A stretch of DNA of 36,359 nt, taken from positions 1 to 36,359 of IMG/VR virus record IMGVR_UViG_3300030380_005538. The stretch is one strand, 5' to 3'. Position numbers and translations under genes: made by a program. The notes beneath the pieces were generated by a model. The model was not told the DNA's origin. It did no database searches and was given only the letters and a program-made list of their open reading frames with translations. Each line of letters opens with the position of its first letter. Positions within the stretch are counted from its first letter, which is position 1. Of this stretch, positions 20,855 through 30,351 are shown in pieces. The DNA is from a virus.

Positions 20855-21757
20855 ATGTGCGACAATCAAATCACACTACTTGCAGAAGAAGACGCTGATG
20901 AATTGGCGGTTCAAGATCTTGAGAAGCAACTCAAGAATCAGAGCGGTGATGTCGCACGAATTACGAGATCAAAGATCAATGAGTTAAAGACTCAAATCAA
21001 AGCAGAGAAATCAATGAAATCGGTTCTTGATAAATCAAGATCAAGATTTCTAAAAACACTTGAGACAGCAGTGACAGCAAGTAACCCCAATACAATCCTA
21101 TCTCTTGATAGAGATCAGTTGATTGACTTCATTATTAGAGGGGGGTTTGACTTGTCAATTGATGAGTTCATTGAACAAGCTGACTTAATAGCTCAAGCAG
21201 TAGAGAAGACAACAAGGATTGTTCAGCCCGACCTTGGGCTTGCACCAATTCAACAACAACTTGACATCATGCAAACCTCAGCGGTTGAAACATTATTTGA
21301 TGATGTGATCATTCCCAATGTTGCAAGTGGTGTCAAAGAGTCACTTGTTGCAATGACTGTTGATGTTCCAATGACTCAAGCCATCTCTTCACTTTCACAG
21401 AAGATGAAGTCAGCGACAGGACGACAGCTCACAGAAGTCAACACAAAGCTTTCAATGTATGGGCGAGGTGTTACGGCGGCAATGGCTGATGAGGCTGGCT
21501 TGAATCTATATTTATACACTGGTCCAATTGATGGAATCACAAGAGACTTTTGTCGTCCTCTTGTTGACAAGGTGGTGAGTGATTCTCAAATGAGGAAGCT
21601 CAACAATAGACAAGGCTTGCCAGTGAAGACCGCCGGCGGTGGGTACAATTGCCGACACTCATGGAGTCCAGTGAGTGAAGGATTCTTGAAGGCAGCAGGA
21701 CTCGACCGAGCAACCACCAAAGATATATCCAAAGCAAACGGAGGAGCAAAGAGATGA
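20855..21757 (+). CDS. Minor head / head morphogenesis protein (Mu F / SPP1 gp7-like)
   Basis: The 300-residue protein has a helical N-terminal two thirds and the characteristic C-terminal domain: LYTGPIDGITRDFCRPLVDK (about 226-245), LNNRQGLPV and GGGYNCRHSW (about 265-274). This domain is common to Mu gpF and SPP1 gp7 proteins, associated with the portal and early prohead assembly. Here it follows the capsid gene, where often it lies right after portal. The start has only a weak AAGG site. It overlaps the next gene by ATGA. Confidence 0.8.
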   Translation: MCDNQITLLAEEDADELAVQDLEKQLKNQSGDVARITRSKINELKTQIKAEKSMKSVLDKSRSRFLKTLETAVTASNPNTILSLDRDQLIDFIIRGGFDLSIDEFIEQADLIAQAVEKTTRIVQPDLGLAPIQQQLDIMQTSAVETLFDDVIIPNVASGVKESLVAMTVDVPMTQAISSLSQKMKSATGRQLTEVNTKLSMYGRGVTAAMADEAGLNLYLYTGPIDGITRDFCRPLVDKVVSDSQMRKLNNRQGLPVKTAGGGYNCRHSWSPVSEGFLKAAGLDRATTKDISKANGGAKR

Positions 21758-22707
21758 TAAGAAAACTCATGACAGGTCAAAATCATTTGTTCGAGTGGAA
21801 CTCTCCATCTCCTTTGAATGGCACTCCTTCGATCACCTTCAAAGTTGCCAGTGATATCACAACGAACTTGACTCACTCAAGATCAGACATATCAGTGACT
21901 GCCATTGGAAACGATAGAAGGACTTTGACAATTGCAAGTTCTGATTCTCTTGAAAGAGATCAAGTTTTTGCATTCCTGAAAACAAATGGAGATGCCTGGT
22001 ACTCAATCAAGATCGTTCGCATTGTTGGCACTACTGCCATCCTTGCCGAACCCTTACCACGTGAGATTGACTTGTCATCAAGTGCAACAATAGAGTTTGC
22101 AATGTGGTATGTGACAGCATCATCAGCCAATGTCACGGCGGTCAGTGGAACTTTCCAATACTTAGTTTCATATACTGCTGACCTTGGACAAAACAATCTA
22201 TCCAAGTTGGACAAGGGGGTGATCAAAGTTACTCCTCGACCTTTTGACACCGGCCTCGATCATGATACTTTTGTCAATCGCTTTGCTCCACTTGCTGACA
22301 TGATACCAAGAAGACAATCAGACTTTGCTCCACAAATCAAAGCATCATTGGATGAATTGTCTTTGATGTTAAGAGATCGATTGTCAACTTCCAATGTAAC
22401 AGAAGATGAGATCTTCAACGCTGAATCATTCCAGCTTTGTCATGCATATTGCACGGCGGCAAGAATCTATGAAATGAATCTTCAGCTTGATGCGTCGGAT
22501 GCCATGAGGTCAAGATGTATGGAGTTGATGGATTTAGCCTTGCGATCAGTTGACCTTGATCTTGATGGTGATGGAGTGATTGATGATGGTGAGATTGATC
22601 TTGAAAAGCAGGGTGGAAAGTCAACTGACTTTCGTGCAAGTTGGAAGTCTTACAACAAGACAGAGTATGACAAGGAATTCACGCCATCGAGATCGATGAG
22701 GCACTAA
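21754..22707 (+). CDS. Head-tail connector / adaptor protein with calcium-loop motif
   Basis: The protein has 317 residues. The N-terminal 145 residues are a beta-rich domain (FAFLKTNGDAWYSIKIVRIV, TIEFAMWYVT). The C-terminal part (about 165-265) is helical, with the arrangement of phage adaptor proteins: FAPLADMIP, LSLMLRDRL, CHAYCTAARIYEMNLQL. Residues 269-280 read DLDGDGVIDDGE, a complete 12-position EF-hand/dockerin-type calcium loop (D269, D271, D273, G274, I276, D277, E280). Location between minor head and tail-completion genes supports a connector role. The calcium loop may stabilise the neck. Family assignment is inferred from position and helices. Confidence 0.6.
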   Translation: MIRKLMTGQNHLFEWNSPSPLNGTPSITFKVASDITTNLTHSRSDISVTAIGNDRRTLTIASSDSLERDQVFAFLKTNGDAWYSIKIVRIVGTTAILAEPLPREIDLSSSATIEFAMWYVTASSANVTAVSGTFQYLVSYTADLGQNNLSKLDKGVIKVTPRPFDTGLDHDTFVNRFAPLADMIPRRQSDFAPQIKASLDELSLMLRDRLSTSNVTEDEIFNAESFQLCHAYCTAARIYEMNLQLDASDAMRSRCMELMDLALRSVDLDLDGDGVIDDGEIDLEKQGGKSTDFRASWKSYNKTEYDKEFTPSRSMRH

Positions 22708-23228
22708 TGTCAGTCAAGCTTAAGTTGAATCTTCCTCGAAGTGTATGGTCTGCCAAAGACACAAAGACAGTTGCATTAAATACCGTTGCAACTGTCAAGC
22801 GTCGGACGATGAAGGGCCTGTCATCCAATGGGGGGAAGTTCAAGAAGTACTCAACAAAACCAATGTATGTTGCTTTCAAAGGTGCTCGACTTAAGCCCAA
22901 GGGAGGGACAAGAGTTTCTCGCACAGGTAAGTCAATTTATTATGACGGCGGTTATAAGCAATATAAGAATGATTCGAGGAAGCGATCCGGAGGACAAGGG
23001 AAGACGGCTGAAGTTGATCTTGTGCTCAGTGGTCAACTCATGAATAACCTTGTTGTACTTGAGGCAACTGACACTCGTTTCAGAATTGGATTAACAAAAC
23101 ACGTTCGTCATTATGGGTATGAAGTCCACAAGGTCAGACCATTCATTGGATTGACTGACAGTGAAATTGATGTTTTGGTAAATGCCGTTGCTTTTGACAT
23201 CTCCAAGAAACTAGGGAGGAACACATGA
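22707..23228 (+). CDS. Head-tail joining / tail completion protein (HK97 gp10-like)
   Basis: The 173-residue protein starts in the previous stop (TAATG). It is very basic at the N-terminal half and has the pattern VDLVLSGQLMNNLVV, then RIGLTKHVRHYGYEVH and RPFIGLTDSEIDVL, typical of phage virion morphogenesis / gp10-like neck proteins. It would connect neck and tail tube. It overlaps the next gene (ATGA). Confidence 0.7.
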   Translation: MSVKLKLNLPRSVWSAKDTKTVALNTVATVKRRTMKGLSSNGGKFKKYSTKPMYVAFKGARLKPKGGTRVSRTGKSIYYDGGYKQYKNDSRKRSGGQGKTAEVDLVLSGQLMNNLVVLEATDTRFRIGLTKHVRHYGYEVHKVRPFIGLTDSEIDVLVNAVAFDISKKLGRNT

Positions 23229-23689
23229 GCCGAGGAATATTCAAAGCACTCACAAAGCTCAAAGAGATGATTGAGGCCATTGACCCAAAGACAGACATCC
23301 ACCAAGGGTTTGTCTGCATCAATGATGGAAGTGGTCTTGTGCCTCCATTGAATACAAGGTTTCAGAGTCAAAGGCAGTTTGCTTTTGAAATTGTTAGTCT
23401 TGCAATGGATGACGGCAGTGCTGGCTTGAGTGGAAGAAAACGAGTGACAGTTGAGATCCATGTGAGATATGCCGTTCCCAAAGAACAAGGCTTCAAGATT
23501 CGCATGATGACCGAGGATTCTGGAAAGTTGATTGATACAATCAAAGGTCCTCAATATGATTTTAATACAACAGGGATTGTCTCAGTGATACCATTGCAAT
23601 CAAGAGCTGAACTCATCACTGATGATGTTGGTGAGATTCTTGGTCACTTGCTGATCGTTCCTTTTGATCTGCTTTATTTGGAGGCATAA
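23225..23689 (+). CDS. Tail terminator-like protein
   Basis: The 154-residue protein lies in the canonical slot between the neck protein and tail tube protein. It has a helical N-terminus (FKALTKLKEMIEAI), alternating strands (RQFAFEIVSLAMD, RVTVEIHVRYAVPK), a helix (MTEDSGKLIDTI) and a closing strand (LLIVPFDLLYLEA). This is the alpha-beta order of tail terminators that cap the growing tail. The call depends mainly on position. Confidence 0.6.
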   Translation: MSRGIFKALTKLKEMIEAIDPKTDIHQGFVCINDGSGLVPPLNTRFQSQRQFAFEIVSLAMDDGSAGLSGRKRVTVEIHVRYAVPKEQGFKIRMMTEDSGKLIDTIKGPQYDFNTTGIVSVIPLQSRAELITDDVGEILGHLLIVPFDLLYLEA

Positions 23690-24991
23690 ATGAGTGTTAC
23701 ACATAGAAGTCTAGGCGTCGCAATTGAATCTTCTTTTGGTTCATTGTCAACCGTCAACAATTTACCCGATAACTCGGGATATTCTTATGTATCAATCCCA
23801 TGTGAAAGAGAACCTATCTTGATCTATGGTGATGTTGTTGCAAGTGAAAGAACTGACGCAAGAGATGGTTCTTACATGGTACCTCCCGAACCTGATACTG
23901 TGTTCAGTGGTGGCAACCGTGTTCGTCGTAGAACTGGACAAGTGAATCTTCGAGTTGACTTGACCACTATTGGAAGCAGTGCAGCGAATTACAATGCTAA
24001 CTATTTGGGCATGCTTTTAGGAGCTGGCTTCTTGACTAAGGTTGGAGGCGTTGCGAATGTTACCGCTTCAGGAGTAACAAATGTCAATAACTTTGCGGCG
24101 GCTGGATTTGCGGCGACTGACACAGGAACTTTGATTTCATCTATCATAAAAGGTGTTGTTGAATATAGTGCAATCACTGAAGTGAGTGGGACTGACATCA
24201 GCGTATCTCCTGCTTTCTCTGCACAATTCACAGGAACGCCGGACATCCGAGGAACTCAGACGTGGTATCCTGGCTCGAGAACTTTGACAGGAACAAGAAC
24301 CCATTCTTTAACCTTCCGTGTTGATGGCGTGAACTTCAGATCATATGCTTATGGATGTGTTCTTGAAAGTCTTGCTATTAGTTTAGACAATGGAAGATTG
24401 ATGGCTGACTTCACATATCAATCAGCATTAATCCAAGATGATCATGGAAATGCAGTTGGTCCAATCGAGCCAACTTACAATACAGGTGCTCCTCCTTTCT
24501 TCAGAAACTCTTATGTTGTGATCAGTGGTGGATCTCCATCATCATTAACAAATGCAACATCAGCTGATGAGCTTTCAAGAATCGCTGTCGATTGTGAAGA
24601 CTTCTCATTGACTGTCACAAATACATTGACTCCACTTGGGCATTCAGAATCAATCCTTGCAATGTCTGACATGGAAATCACTGATTTAAATGTTGAGCTC
24701 ACTTTGACTTTGTCGACTGTCAATACAACAATTGCAGAAGATTATTTCAACAGAACTGTTCGTCAAGTGTTAGTAGGTACAGGCCCCTCGGCTGATGGCC
24801 AAGGTTGTGCCATTATGATTCCAGCGGCTCAGCTTGCCAATGATCCATCCAAATATGATGTAAGTGGAAATGACATTGTTCGTCAGACTCTGACTTATAA
24901 TCAATCTCGATATGCTGGTGATGTCAATGGTGGAGCGGCTTATGAAGCAAATGCAGGATGCTCACCTTTTCGGATTGCACTTGGAGTATAA
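23690..24991 (+). CDS. Major tail (tube) protein
   Basis: The 433-residue protein has GGAGG five bases before ATG. It is rich in beta strands, Thr, Ser and Gly. It has the inner tube-protein pattern of two-stranded motifs: HSLTFRVDGVNFRSYAYGCV, LESLAISLDNGRLMADFTYQ and DFSLTVTNTLTPLG. It stands directly before the frameshifted tail chaperone genes and the tape measure, the universal position of the tube subunit. It is longer than average, possibly carrying an extra surface domain around residues 100-180. Confidence 0.75.
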   Translation: MSVTHRSLGVAIESSFGSLSTVNNLPDNSGYSYVSIPCEREPILIYGDVVASERTDARDGSYMVPPEPDTVFSGGNRVRRRTGQVNLRVDLTTIGSSAANYNANYLGMLLGAGFLTKVGGVANVTASGVTNVNNFAAAGFAATDTGTLISSIIKGVVEYSAITEVSGTDISVSPAFSAQFTGTPDIRGTQTWYPGSRTLTGTRTHSLTFRVDGVNFRSYAYGCVLESLAISLDNGRLMADFTYQSALIQDDHGNAVGPIEPTYNTGAPPFFRNSYVVISGGSPSSLTNATSADELSRIAVDCEDFSLTVTNTLTPLGHSESILAMSDMEITDLNVELTLTLSTVNTTIAEDYFNRTVRQVLVGTGPSADGQGCAIMIPAAQLANDPSKYDVSGNDIVRQTLTYNQSRYAGDVNGGAAYEANAGCSPFRIALGV

Positions 24992-24995
24992 TTAA

Positions 24996-25508
24996 ATGGC
25001 TATCAACTTTCTCACATCCACAGAATCAACCTTTGACGTGGTCGTCACTGCTGACAGCTCAGTGACTTGCAATGATGATCAACGTCGTAAGTATCTGAAT
25101 GAAGGTGACATGAATCATCTTGAGGATATGGGAAGTGATGCAACTATATTCACTCTTAAACCACTTGGACCAAGCGAACGAGAGCAAGCAGAGATTCGAG
25201 CAGGTGCATATACTCGGAGTGAGTTAGGCCGTTTGCTTTGGGTTGAAGCTCCAAATGATTTAAGAGACAAAGCAAGATGGCATCATGAACTCCCAATTGA
25301 TGAGCGTGAAGCATATGCCGATTATGAAGCATACATCTCAAGAGTATACATTGAAATGATTCGAGAGTCCCTTGTATCAATTAATGGAGAACCTGCAACG
25401 GTTGACATGATCCAAATGATCAGACCTGACTCCATGAGAATCACAACTATCACAGAATTAGTTCTCCACATTCAAAGAGTTTCTTTGACAGGTGACGCGG
25501 GAAAATAG
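24996..25508 (+). CDS. Tail assembly chaperone G
   Basis: This 170-residue product ends at a TAG just after the slippery site. It is mostly helical and acidic-polar (DQRRKYLNEGDMNHLEDMGS, ARWHHELPIDEREAYADYEA). GGAG lies nine bases before the start. Like lambda gpG it should bind the tape measure during tail assembly, with a minority of ribosomes making the longer GT form. Identification rests on the position between tube and tape measure and on the frameshift signal. Confidence 0.8.
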   Translation: MAINFLTSTESTFDVVVTADSSVTCNDDQRRKYLNEGDMNHLEDMGSDATIFTLKPLGPSEREQAEIRAGAYTRSELGRLLWVEAPNDLRDKARWHHELPIDEREAYADYEAYISRVYIEMIRESLVSINGEPATVDMIQMIRPDSMRITTITELVLHIQRVSLTGDAGK

Positions 25509-25918
25509 CTCTCAGCTCCTCCATATGGATTCCCTTCAGCAAGGGGAGGGGCTGGGATTGCTCACAATGTCAATCGAATAAAGACTTGAGAAGGAAGCGT
25601 GGAAATTGTGGTGGACCATTCAAAGCAGGTCTGCAACAAGCGCGAAAAGATGAGCATGGTTTGTATATGCCAGGATACCGAGTTGCCCCCAATTCCGGTG
25701 AAGCATACTCTGATCTTAAAATCAGATCTTGCCCCATTGCAGACATGAATCGAGTTGCTTCAATCATCACAAATTACAATCGAATCAAAACAGGATTGAT
25801 TGAAATGAAAGATATCTATCCTTCTCCAACATGTGCAATCATTGAAAGTCTTGAGATAATAGAATATAATCAAAATCAAATGATTGCACGTCAACACGAG
25901 CAACACATGAAGGAGTGA
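24996..25918 (+). CDS. Tail assembly chaperone GT, -1 frameshift product
   Basis: Ribosomes reading GCG-GGA-AAA-TAG slip back one base at GGGAAAA (25499-25505) and continue from 25505, so base 25505 is read twice. The fusion has about 307 residues: 170 from G plus 137 from the downstream frame. The T part has no ATG start with a ribosome-binding site (its first usable codon is TTG at 25586) and is open right from the slip site. It contains a CSQC-x12-C zinc-like motif (WDCSQCQSNKDLRRKRGNC) common in such T domains. It ends four bases before the tape measure start. Confidence 0.88.
25499..25554 (+). promoter_or_regulatory. -1 programmed frameshift site with downstream stem-loop
   Basis: The heptamer G-GGA-AAA fits the X-XXY-YYZ rule in the zero frame. 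Seven bases later the arm CAGCTCCTCC (25513-25522) pairs with GGAGGGGCTG (25545-25554), ten pairs with one G-T wobble. Inside the loop CCCTT-CAGC-AAGGG can form an alternative hairpin. Spacing and stability are ideal for frameshift stimulation. Confidence 0.88.
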
Positions 25919-25922
25919 TCCC

Positions 25923-28019
25923 ATGGCAAATGGTGGAACAATAGAGATTGATGTTGAGCTAACAGGAACCAAAGACATCAGAGAAGGATTCAGTGAGATA
26001 GGGAATGCAGGCAAAGCATTAAGTGAAACCATGGGGGCGACAAATGAGAAGCTCGGTGAAGGTCTTGCCGGCGTTGGTGAATCAGTCTTTGGGATTGTTG
26101 ATAGTTTTGGGGAGTTGAAAGCAGGGATTCAAAATGTTGGTCAAGTTGGAGCAAAGGGGTTGCTCGGTTTACTTGGTCCCCTTGGGATGGTTGCAACTGC
26201 TGGGTTTGCTTTATTTGAAACATTTAAAATGATAAGTGGAGCAGCTCAAGAAGCTGAAGAGAATCAATCAGCCATGGCAGCGGCGGCTAGTGATTTACAA
26301 AGCAAGCTAGAAGCACTTGCCGAAAAGGGGGTCATCCCTGCGACCAAGGAGATGAAAGCTTTTGCACTAATGAATTTACAGGCTCAATTTGCAAAAGAAA
26401 AACTTCAGTTTGCTCAAGAGAAATTATTTAAAAGTTTTACTAGATTGCATGATGCAACCGAAGAGCTAAGAAAAGCCACAGCAAATCAAAACAAAGTATT
26501 CAAAGAGCAGCATGATGATCTTGAAGCCATGTCGGATGCAACTCAGAGACTTGCAAAAGCTCAAAAGAATCTAGCAAAACAAAATCAAGCAGTCAGCAAG
26601 ACTTATGAAAAGTTTAGCACAGAGCAAAGAGAAGTATTAGAAGGTGAAGAAAAGGCCGAAAAAGTTTATAAAAAACTTGAAGAGAGGTCTGCTGAATTCT
26701 TACTTGGTAAAGTAAAAGAGAATGCAGAGAAGCTTAAAGGTTTAGTGCTGGCAGACTTAGAGACTAAGAAGTCAGAGGATCAATTCAAGCTCACATCAAT
26801 TCAAATTGAAGCAGACACAAAGAGAGCATTGATCCAAGCTGAAAGCAACAAAGAAAACGCTAAGGCTTTACTTGAACAGAATCAAAACCTCGAGCTTGCA
26901 ATTAAGCTTGTTGATGAGAAGAGGGTTGCTAACAGAAGGGAAGTCTTTGAGACTCAAAAAGCAATTGATGAAATCAATGAGAAAAGAAAAGCGGCATCAG
27001 AGAAGAGAAGCCAAGAAGCCCAAAGAATGGAAGCGGCAAGAATGGCACGACTTCAAAAAGAGAAACAAGCGGAACTTAGGAGGATGACTGAAGGAGCAAG
27101 AATCAGACAGCTCCAACTTGAAGCCGAGGAAGATTCAACATTAAAACAAATCCAACTTGCACGACATCGATTTGATACTGCCAAAAAACTCGCCGGTGCC
27201 AACTTGAATCAACAACTGATCGCAAGGCTATCCTTTGAGAATGAAGTCACAGCAATCAATCGACAAGCTGAACAACAAAGACTTCAAGAAGAGAAACAAA
27301 TTGAAGAGCAACGTCGATCCTTTGCACTTGAGACAAGAGAATTCAACATTCAACAAATAGAAGATGATACACAAAGAGAGCTGGCAGCCTTACAGCTCCA
27401 ATATGATGAACGCTTAAGAATGGCAAAAGACAATGAAGTTGAAACTAGAGAATTGCAAAGAAGACATACAATAGAAAGACTTAAAATTGTAAATAGTGAA
27501 ACTGATGAAATGAAATCAAAGTTCAAAGACATGTTTGCAGATATGGGCAAGGGATTTGCTGAGGCGGCCGTTGGTGCCATGCTCATGGGTGAGTCATTCA
27601 AGAATTCAACTTCACTTGTTCTTCAAGCCTTAGCAAAGCAAGCCGGCGTTGAATCACTCATGGAGACAGCAAAAGGAATTGCCGCTTTATTCATCAATCC
27701 AGCAGGAGCATCAAATCACTTTGCCGCCGCTGGTGCTTTTGGTGCCGCCGCCGTTGCGGCAGGTGCTGCCTCAAGTGCTCTCGGTGGTGGTGGCGGTGGT
27801 GGTTCCTTTGGTGGTGGTGGTGGTGGGGTGTCGCCAAGTGGATCTCCTCAAACCTCATCCATGGCCCAACGTGAAGAGGCGACGAGTTCAAGCATGGTCT
27901 TTAATGTTAACTTTTCGGGTGCTGTCGTGTATGATACAAAAAGAGCAGCCGAGCAAGCCCTTGCTGATCGTGTAACAAAAGTCATGAGATCAAACCGAAG
28001 AGGAGCACCAAGAGTATGA
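25923..28019 (+). CDS. Tape measure protein
   Basis: The 698-residue protein has AAGGAG seven bases upstream. It has an amphipathic N-terminus, a hydrophobic segment (about residues 78-100, KGLLGLLGPLGMVATAGFALF), long coiled coils through about residue 540 (many Glu/Lys/Gln heptads), a second hydrophobic stretch near 560-620 and a glycine-rich tail (GGGGGG runs). It sets tail length. At about 0.15 nm per residue the tail would be roughly 100 nm, a short-to-normal siphophage tail. Its stop overlaps the next gene (ATGA). Confidence 0.88.
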   Translation: MANGGTIEIDVELTGTKDIREGFSEIGNAGKALSETMGATNEKLGEGLAGVGESVFGIVDSFGELKAGIQNVGQVGAKGLLGLLGPLGMVATAGFALFETFKMISGAAQEAEENQSAMAAAASDLQSKLEALAEKGVIPATKEMKAFALMNLQAQFAKEKLQFAQEKLFKSFTRLHDATEELRKATANQNKVFKEQHDDLEAMSDATQRLAKAQKNLAKQNQAVSKTYEKFSTEQREVLEGEEKAEKVYKKLEERSAEFLLGKVKENAEKLKGLVLADLETKKSEDQFKLTSIQIEADTKRALIQAESNKENAKALLEQNQNLELAIKLVDEKRVANRREVFETQKAIDEINEKRKAASEKRSQEAQRMEAARMARLQKEKQAELRRMTEGARIRQLQLEAEEDSTLKQIQLARHRFDTAKKLAGANLNQQLIARLSFENEVTAINRQAEQQRLQEEKQIEEQRRSFALETREFNIQQIEDDTQRELAALQLQYDERLRMAKDNEVETRELQRRHTIERLKIVNSETDEMKSKFKDMFADMGKGFAEAAVGAMLMGESFKNSTSLVLQALAKQAGVESLMETAKGIAALFINPAGASNHFAAAGAFGAAAVAAGAASSALGGGGGGGSFGGGGGGVSPSGSPQTSSMAQREEATSSSMVFNVNFSGAVVYDTKRAAEQALADRVTKVMRSNRRGAPRV

Positions 28020-29236
28020 ATCCATCCCCTTCTCCTAACTTTGCTTTACTTGCAAGTACTGATCTATCTCAAATTAACAGCAAGCCTTTTAATCGTGGAG
28101 CGACGGCCATCAATGGCACTTGGTCGCACAATTATGAAGACATGATCAGCTTCTTGAATGGTCGAGGTATGGCCAACACTCACAATCTTCCTGACTTGCT
28201 TTTGCTGACATCAGCAGGAGGGGGAGGATTTGGAACTGATTGGCATATTGGAATCGATGCAAATGATAAGGTTGAGATCAGCTCCACTCATACATTCAAA
28301 ATAAAATATAATACAACCGGCGCTCCCGACTTTGCAACTGATGTCTTTGGCATTGGAACAACCTTTATCAACTACAGTGGATCAGCAACAATAGGATCTC
28401 CTTTGTTGGCTTACAAGGTGACATCACCAGGGGAATGGTTACGAGGTGAGATCATTGCATTCTCATACACCATCGAGCAAATTGGGGGTGCAGGTGCATT
28501 CAATTTTAATTTTATTGGTAATGCTCAAGATTTAATTGTTGCCTGTCGTGAGCGTGGGAATGGTGACATTGATGACCTTAACAGTGGAACGCTTGAAGGG
28601 GCTGATGTAACTGCAACGAGTGGTGATACTCGATGGTATATCAACAACGATGGTCATGTGGTCAACTCAAGTATTGGACTTACTGCATTGACTTGGAATG
28701 ACACAACACTCAGAGACTTCCTTGGATTCACAGGAAGCGAGACAGCATCCACAGTGAACGGATACAGTGTCTTAACTGCAACTCATCCATGTGAAGCCGT
28801 CCTTGTACCATCTCGACCATATCAACAAAACCATGTGAGCACCGAGAATGTAAGCCAATCACGTCGCAAGATTGGCGGAGGATATACAAGCAACTATGTT
28901 GGAACTTATGCCACGACTGTTCTTGGTTTTGATCTTGACGCTAATCTTGATCTTATAAACCTATATCAACACTTTATTCATAAGTTCATCAATCATGCAT
29001 CCAAGGGGGAGCGTGTAAACTTTTATCAAGTATGGGGAGACTCAAGACGTTCTTTGATATCATCTGATGTCAATGCCTCTCAGCCTGCTCATGACTTAGT
29101 ATTCACCAGCTCAAGAAATGGATTTGAAGGAAGGATCCGAGGTTGCATGATAACCACGGAATTCAACTTGATGTTCCCCAATAACATGAGGCGACGGGTT
29201 CCCGTGAACATGAGAATCGAGCACTTGAATGAGTAA
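28016..29236 (+). CDS. Distal tail structural protein, 406 residues
   Basis: Strand-rich protein with Gly/Ser/Thr composition and few charged helices, directly after the tape measure. The first half contains LLLTSAGGGGFGTDWHIGID and the last part RRRVPVNMRIEHLNE. No specific family is recognised. Its position is that of the distal tail or tail-tip proteins that link the tube to the baseplate. It overlaps the next gene by eight bases, part of a tightly packed tail-tip operon. Confidence 0.6.
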   Translation: MNPSPSPNFALLASTDLSQINSKPFNRGATAINGTWSHNYEDMISFLNGRGMANTHNLPDLLLLTSAGGGGFGTDWHIGIDANDKVEISSTHTFKIKYNTTGAPDFATDVFGIGTTFINYSGSATIGSPLLAYKVTSPGEWLRGEIIAFSYTIEQIGGAGAFNFNFIGNAQDLIVACRERGNGDIDDLNSGTLEGADVTATSGDTRWYINNDGHVVNSSIGLTALTWNDTTLRDFLGFTGSETASTVNGYSVLTATHPCEAVLVPSRPYQQNHVSTENVSQSRRKIGGGYTSNYVGTYATTVLGFDLDANLDLINLYQHFIHKFINHASKGERVNFYQVWGDSRRSLISSDVNASQPAHDLVFTSSRNGFEGRIRGCMITTEFNLMFPNNMRRRVPVNMRIEHLNE

Positions 29237-30350
29237 CTCGTATAATGCAACAACAATCCTTGCTGATCCTGCTTCAACCGTCGCAGGAAGACAGGTCACC
29301 TTCTCGACTCCTGAGAGGATGGCCAATGGGGTGAACTTTGCTTTTGCTACTGGCAATTGTGAAAATGTAATATCTCAAGCCTTTGCTGATCGTTGCTTCA
29401 TCACAAGTGCTTCCTCATATACTGAAATGGCAGAATGGAGAGTGCCTCTCGTTTCATTGGATCATGATGAGATTGAATACATTGTCAACTATCGAACACA
29501 TGGATCCGGATCAGGTTGCAACATCAGATTCACTTTGGATGTCAATGGAACAACTGTGACTTCAATCTTAGCACTTAGTTCAACAACAAATGCATTTGCA
29601 AATAACAATGGAGTGATTGTCTTTCCTGCTGGTAATCATTACTATGCAACTGTGACAATGGAAATTGAAACTGGATCGGGTGCAGAAGTGGAGATCTTCT
29701 CAGTCATGGCATATTTCAAAAGGATTGCTTCACCCATACCAGCAGGCCAAAAGAATCAATATAATGCATCATCTTTTGTGACTCCATTTGGAACCACTCG
29801 AGCGACTGTCAACAATGCATTCACATCTCGATTTGCTCACAACATGATTGATAATATTGGTGAGTTAAGAAAGCGGTTCAGAAGTCTTCTCAGTTGGTCG
29901 GGTGTATATAGTACAAGTTCAACACTCTATCCTAATGCGGAAGATGCTGCCTCAAGTCAAATATATATTGGGGTTGGTGATATCAATTCTCTTTTTGCTT
30001 ATCCATTGTTACCAAGTGGGTTTGAGAACTTAAGCTTTGATAAGTTAGAGCTTCATGTCAAAGCAATTGGAGATGTTGACTTCACATTCTTTGGTCAATC
30101 ATTGAGCATCAATCAAGCTAGTAGCACGACCATAGGATGGAGTGTATTTGACTTAGAGATTGACAGTGCACAGCTTTCAACCGTTGGAGATACCAGACTG
30201 CCATACTATCAAGCGACATTTGACGCAACAAATGAGAATCAAGATAACTTGGTATCACTTGCCAATGCAAGATCCCAAAGATATCCACCGGCTGCCAGTG
30301 GTACAGCCACGGCAAACACAATCATTGCATTGACGCTGATTGGAGTATGA
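29229..30350 (+). CDS. Tail-tip structural protein, 373 residues
   Basis: The start overlaps the previous stop, with a weak ribosome-binding site. The protein is beta-rich (VAGRQVTFSTPERMANGVNF, CNIRFTLDVNGTTVTS, YYATVTMEIETGSGAEVEIF), lacking membrane or catalytic features. I do not recognise the family. A galactose-binding-like or jelly-roll module is possible for residues 60-165. It belongs to the run of tail-tip genes between tape measure and hub. Confidence 0.6.
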   Translation: MSNSYNATTILADPASTVAGRQVTFSTPERMANGVNFAFATGNCENVISQAFADRCFITSASSYTEMAEWRVPLVSLDHDEIEYIVNYRTHGSGSGCNIRFTLDVNGTTVTSILALSSTTNAFANNNGVIVFPAGNHYYATVTMEIETGSGAEVEIFSVMAYFKRIASPIPAGQKNQYNASSFVTPFGTTRATVNNAFTSRFAHNMIDNIGELRKRFRSLLSWSGVYSTSSTLYPNAEDAASSQIYIGVGDINSLFAYPLLPSGFENLSFDKLELHVKAIGDVDFTFFGQSLSINQASSTTIGWSVFDLEIDSAQLSTVGDTRLPYYQATFDATNENQDNLVSLANARSQRYPPAASGTATANTIIALTLIGV

Positions 30351-30351
30351 C

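Noticed and set aside
25586-25918. Independent gene starting at 25586
   Set aside because: Only a TTG start, no ribosome-binding site, and the frame is open back to the slippery site; it is the T part of the frameshift fusion.
27694-27891. Minus-strand His-rich frame
   Set aside because: Antisense of the glycine-rich tape-measure tail (GGT repeats).
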